A stretch of DNA of 6,650 bases. Origin: Bacteroidota bacterium. Its GTDB lineage: Bacteria; Bacteroidota; Bacteroidia; UKL13-3. Shown piece by piece: positions 5,711 through 6,650 of this stretch. The notes under the pieces are model-generated. The model was not told where the DNA came from. It searched no databases and saw only the letters and a program-made list of their open reading frames with translations. Location of the stretch: NCBI GenBank assembly GCA_947460565.1, contig CANHJJ010000101.1, forward strand, positions 1 to 6,650, written 5' to 3'. The translations under genes and the position numbers were made by a program. Position 1 is the stretch's first letter; each line of letters starts with the position of its first letter.

Positions 5711-6403
5711 TTAAATACCATTGATGCGCAGACTTTTAAATACACTCTGTAAGAGTTTAAAGTCGCTCAAACTTTTTGAATCTGAATGATACCTGAAGAT
5801 GGTGCGATGCGGCAATTTAAACCACTCCTCTTTTACTGTATATAAACCAGGTGATATTGTATTAAAATAATCGTCCAACGCATCTTGGTAAATATCTTGC
5901 ACTACCATAAAATCAGTAAGTGTCTTGGTAGTAGTTAAACTTGTGGATTGGTGAAACATCCTTACCAGTGGAATAATATTTTTAAACTCTCCACACCCAT
6001 TAATAACTAAGTATACATTATTGTTGGTTAACAACAACGCTTTCATTGTTCGTGCAAACCGAAAAGCATCATCTTTAACAAATAACAGCCGTATTCCGTT
6101 GGTAAAAGTATAATACATCATATTCGGTTCTTCATCAATCGCATCTAAACTTAAAATTTCTAATCCCGCCAAACCCAGCTTATTTTCCAAGTTTTCAATG
6201 GGGTAATAAGACATATTGGTTTGTTCTCCATCAGCCACACTAATTTGTTCCGGTATATCAACCGAACAAAAAACGAATAATTGCTCATGTGTTGGAGGAT
6301 GTGTAATACCCTCTGATAAAGGATTTACAATAGCAAAGTCGGTACAACTAAAAGGATAATAAAGTACGATTGATTGGTTGTCGAAAACTTCTGATAGCGT
6401 CAT
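5711..6403 (-). CDS. Unrecognised YPxSGxDF-family protein, member C (230 aa)
   Basis: Function is unknown. The protein is complete, with ATG at 6401-6403. Family blocks are YYPFSCTDF (15-23, with Cys replacing the Gly found in A and B), QLFVFCS (41-47), ENKLGLAGLEI (73-83), MYYTFTNGIRLLFVKDD (96-112), NIIPLVRMFHQS, and DFMVVQDIYQDALDDYF, which aligns with QFIIVDDIFLNDVKCHF of B. A loop of about six extra residues precedes ENKLGL compared with B. No signal peptide or membrane segment is visible. It lies 38 bases after the partial gene at the right edge and 52 bases before the UDG-like gene on the same strand, with no clear promoter in either gap. B and C therefore flank the UDG-like gene within one operon, which suggests they are duplicates that diverged to work with it or with different partners. 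Confidence 0.8.
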   Translation of the reverse strand: MTLSEVFDNQSIVLYYPFSCTDFAIVNPLSEGITHPPTHEQLFVFCSVDIPEQISVADGEQTNMSYYPIENLENKLGLAGLEILSLDAIDEEPNMMYYTFTNGIRLLFVKDDAFRFARTMKALLLTNNNVYLVINGCGEFKNIIPLVRMFHQSTSLTTTKTLTDFMVVQDIYQDALDDYFNTISPGLYTVKEEWFKLPHRTIFRYHSDSKSLSDFKLLQSVFKSLRINGI

Positions 6404-6441
6404 TATTTTTTGGATTAAAGTTTTTTTATTTCGAACGGATT

Positions 6442-6650
6442 TTAAATTTCAAACTCGCACCACACCATATAGGGTTTGCAATTAAATGCATGTACTATGT
6501 TATCGCTAATGCGAAATGGGCCAATGTAAGTATATACTTTTCCGGTTGTATCAAACTGTATGTATTGGGTAATAACTGTTTTATTCTTTTGTTTTTCCAT
6601 TTCAAAGCCGTTAAGGGCATAGGTTAATCGGTAATCTTCATTTTGCTTTA
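6442..6650 (-). CDS. C-terminal part of a hypothetical protein cut by the window edge
   Basis: The minus-strand frame is open from the right edge to the TAA at 6442-6444, giving 68 residues of a C terminus. The translation looks like real protein: QYIQFDTTGKVYTYIGPFRI is beta-strand-like with alternating hydrophobic residues, and the tail ends in MVWCEFEI. I do not recognise the family. The gene precedes member C by 38 bases on the same strand and is probably the upstream gene of the same operon. The start lies outside the window. A plus-strand frame over the same stretch (6370-6627) is judged a shadow. Confidence 0.55.
   Translation of the reverse strand, partial: KQNEDYRLTYALNGFEMEKQKNKTVITQYIQFDTTGKVYTYIGPFRISDNIVHAFNCKPYMVWCEFEI

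Noticed and set aside
6370..6627. Plus-strand frame of 85 codons.
   Set aside because: It overlaps the start of gene C and runs antisense to the better-looking partial gene ending at 6442.

Overview
The window looks like an accessory region of a Bacteroidota chromosome. By eye it is about one third G+C, genes lack strong Shine-Dalgarno sequences, candidate -7 elements match the Bacteroidota form TAnnTTTG, and the recognisable genes (WYL regulator, PD-(D/E)XK nuclease, DUF1566 domain) are of kinds common in accessory loci of that phylum. No rRNA, tRNA, transposase, CRISPR array or core metabolic gene was seen.

Layout. Positions 1-190 hold a G+C-richer, hairpin-rich intergenic stretch. On the minus strand follow a WYL-domain transcription factor (429-1475) and, 10 bases behind it, a 75-residue helical protein (191-418). 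A 71-base divergent spacer carrying an 18-base palindrome separates them from a plus-strand pair: an unrecognised protein with a YYPSSGTDF motif (family member A, 1547-2227) and a RecB/Cas4-like PD-(D/E)XK protein with two CxxC pairs (2230-2934), closed by a strong terminator hairpin. Positions 3007-3681 (minus) hold a short diverged family member (D) and, in the same frame after its stop, a DUF1566 ORF with no proper start codon. Positions 3757-3966 (plus) carry the decayed 3' end of a second PD-(D/E)XK gene, again with its own terminator. From 4055 to the right edge, a minus-strand operon encodes (in transcription order) a protein cut by the window edge, family member C, a 319-residue protein with uracil-DNA-glycosylase-like motifs, and family member B, the last two overlapping by ATGA.

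Main observation. Four of the proteins (A, B, C and the short D) belong to one family that I cannot name, with a Y(Y)PxSGxDF motif near residue 16-24, an ENK(L/M)GL motif about 45 residues later and a hydrophobic (V/L)xFVK-type strand after that. They sit with different partners (nuclease, UDG-like protein, DUF1566) beside a WYL regulator and the wreck of a second nuclease gene. This is what a rapidly turning-over cassette array looks like. A defence or conflict role is an inference from the partners and the duplication and decay; it is not shown by any catalytic signature in the family itself.
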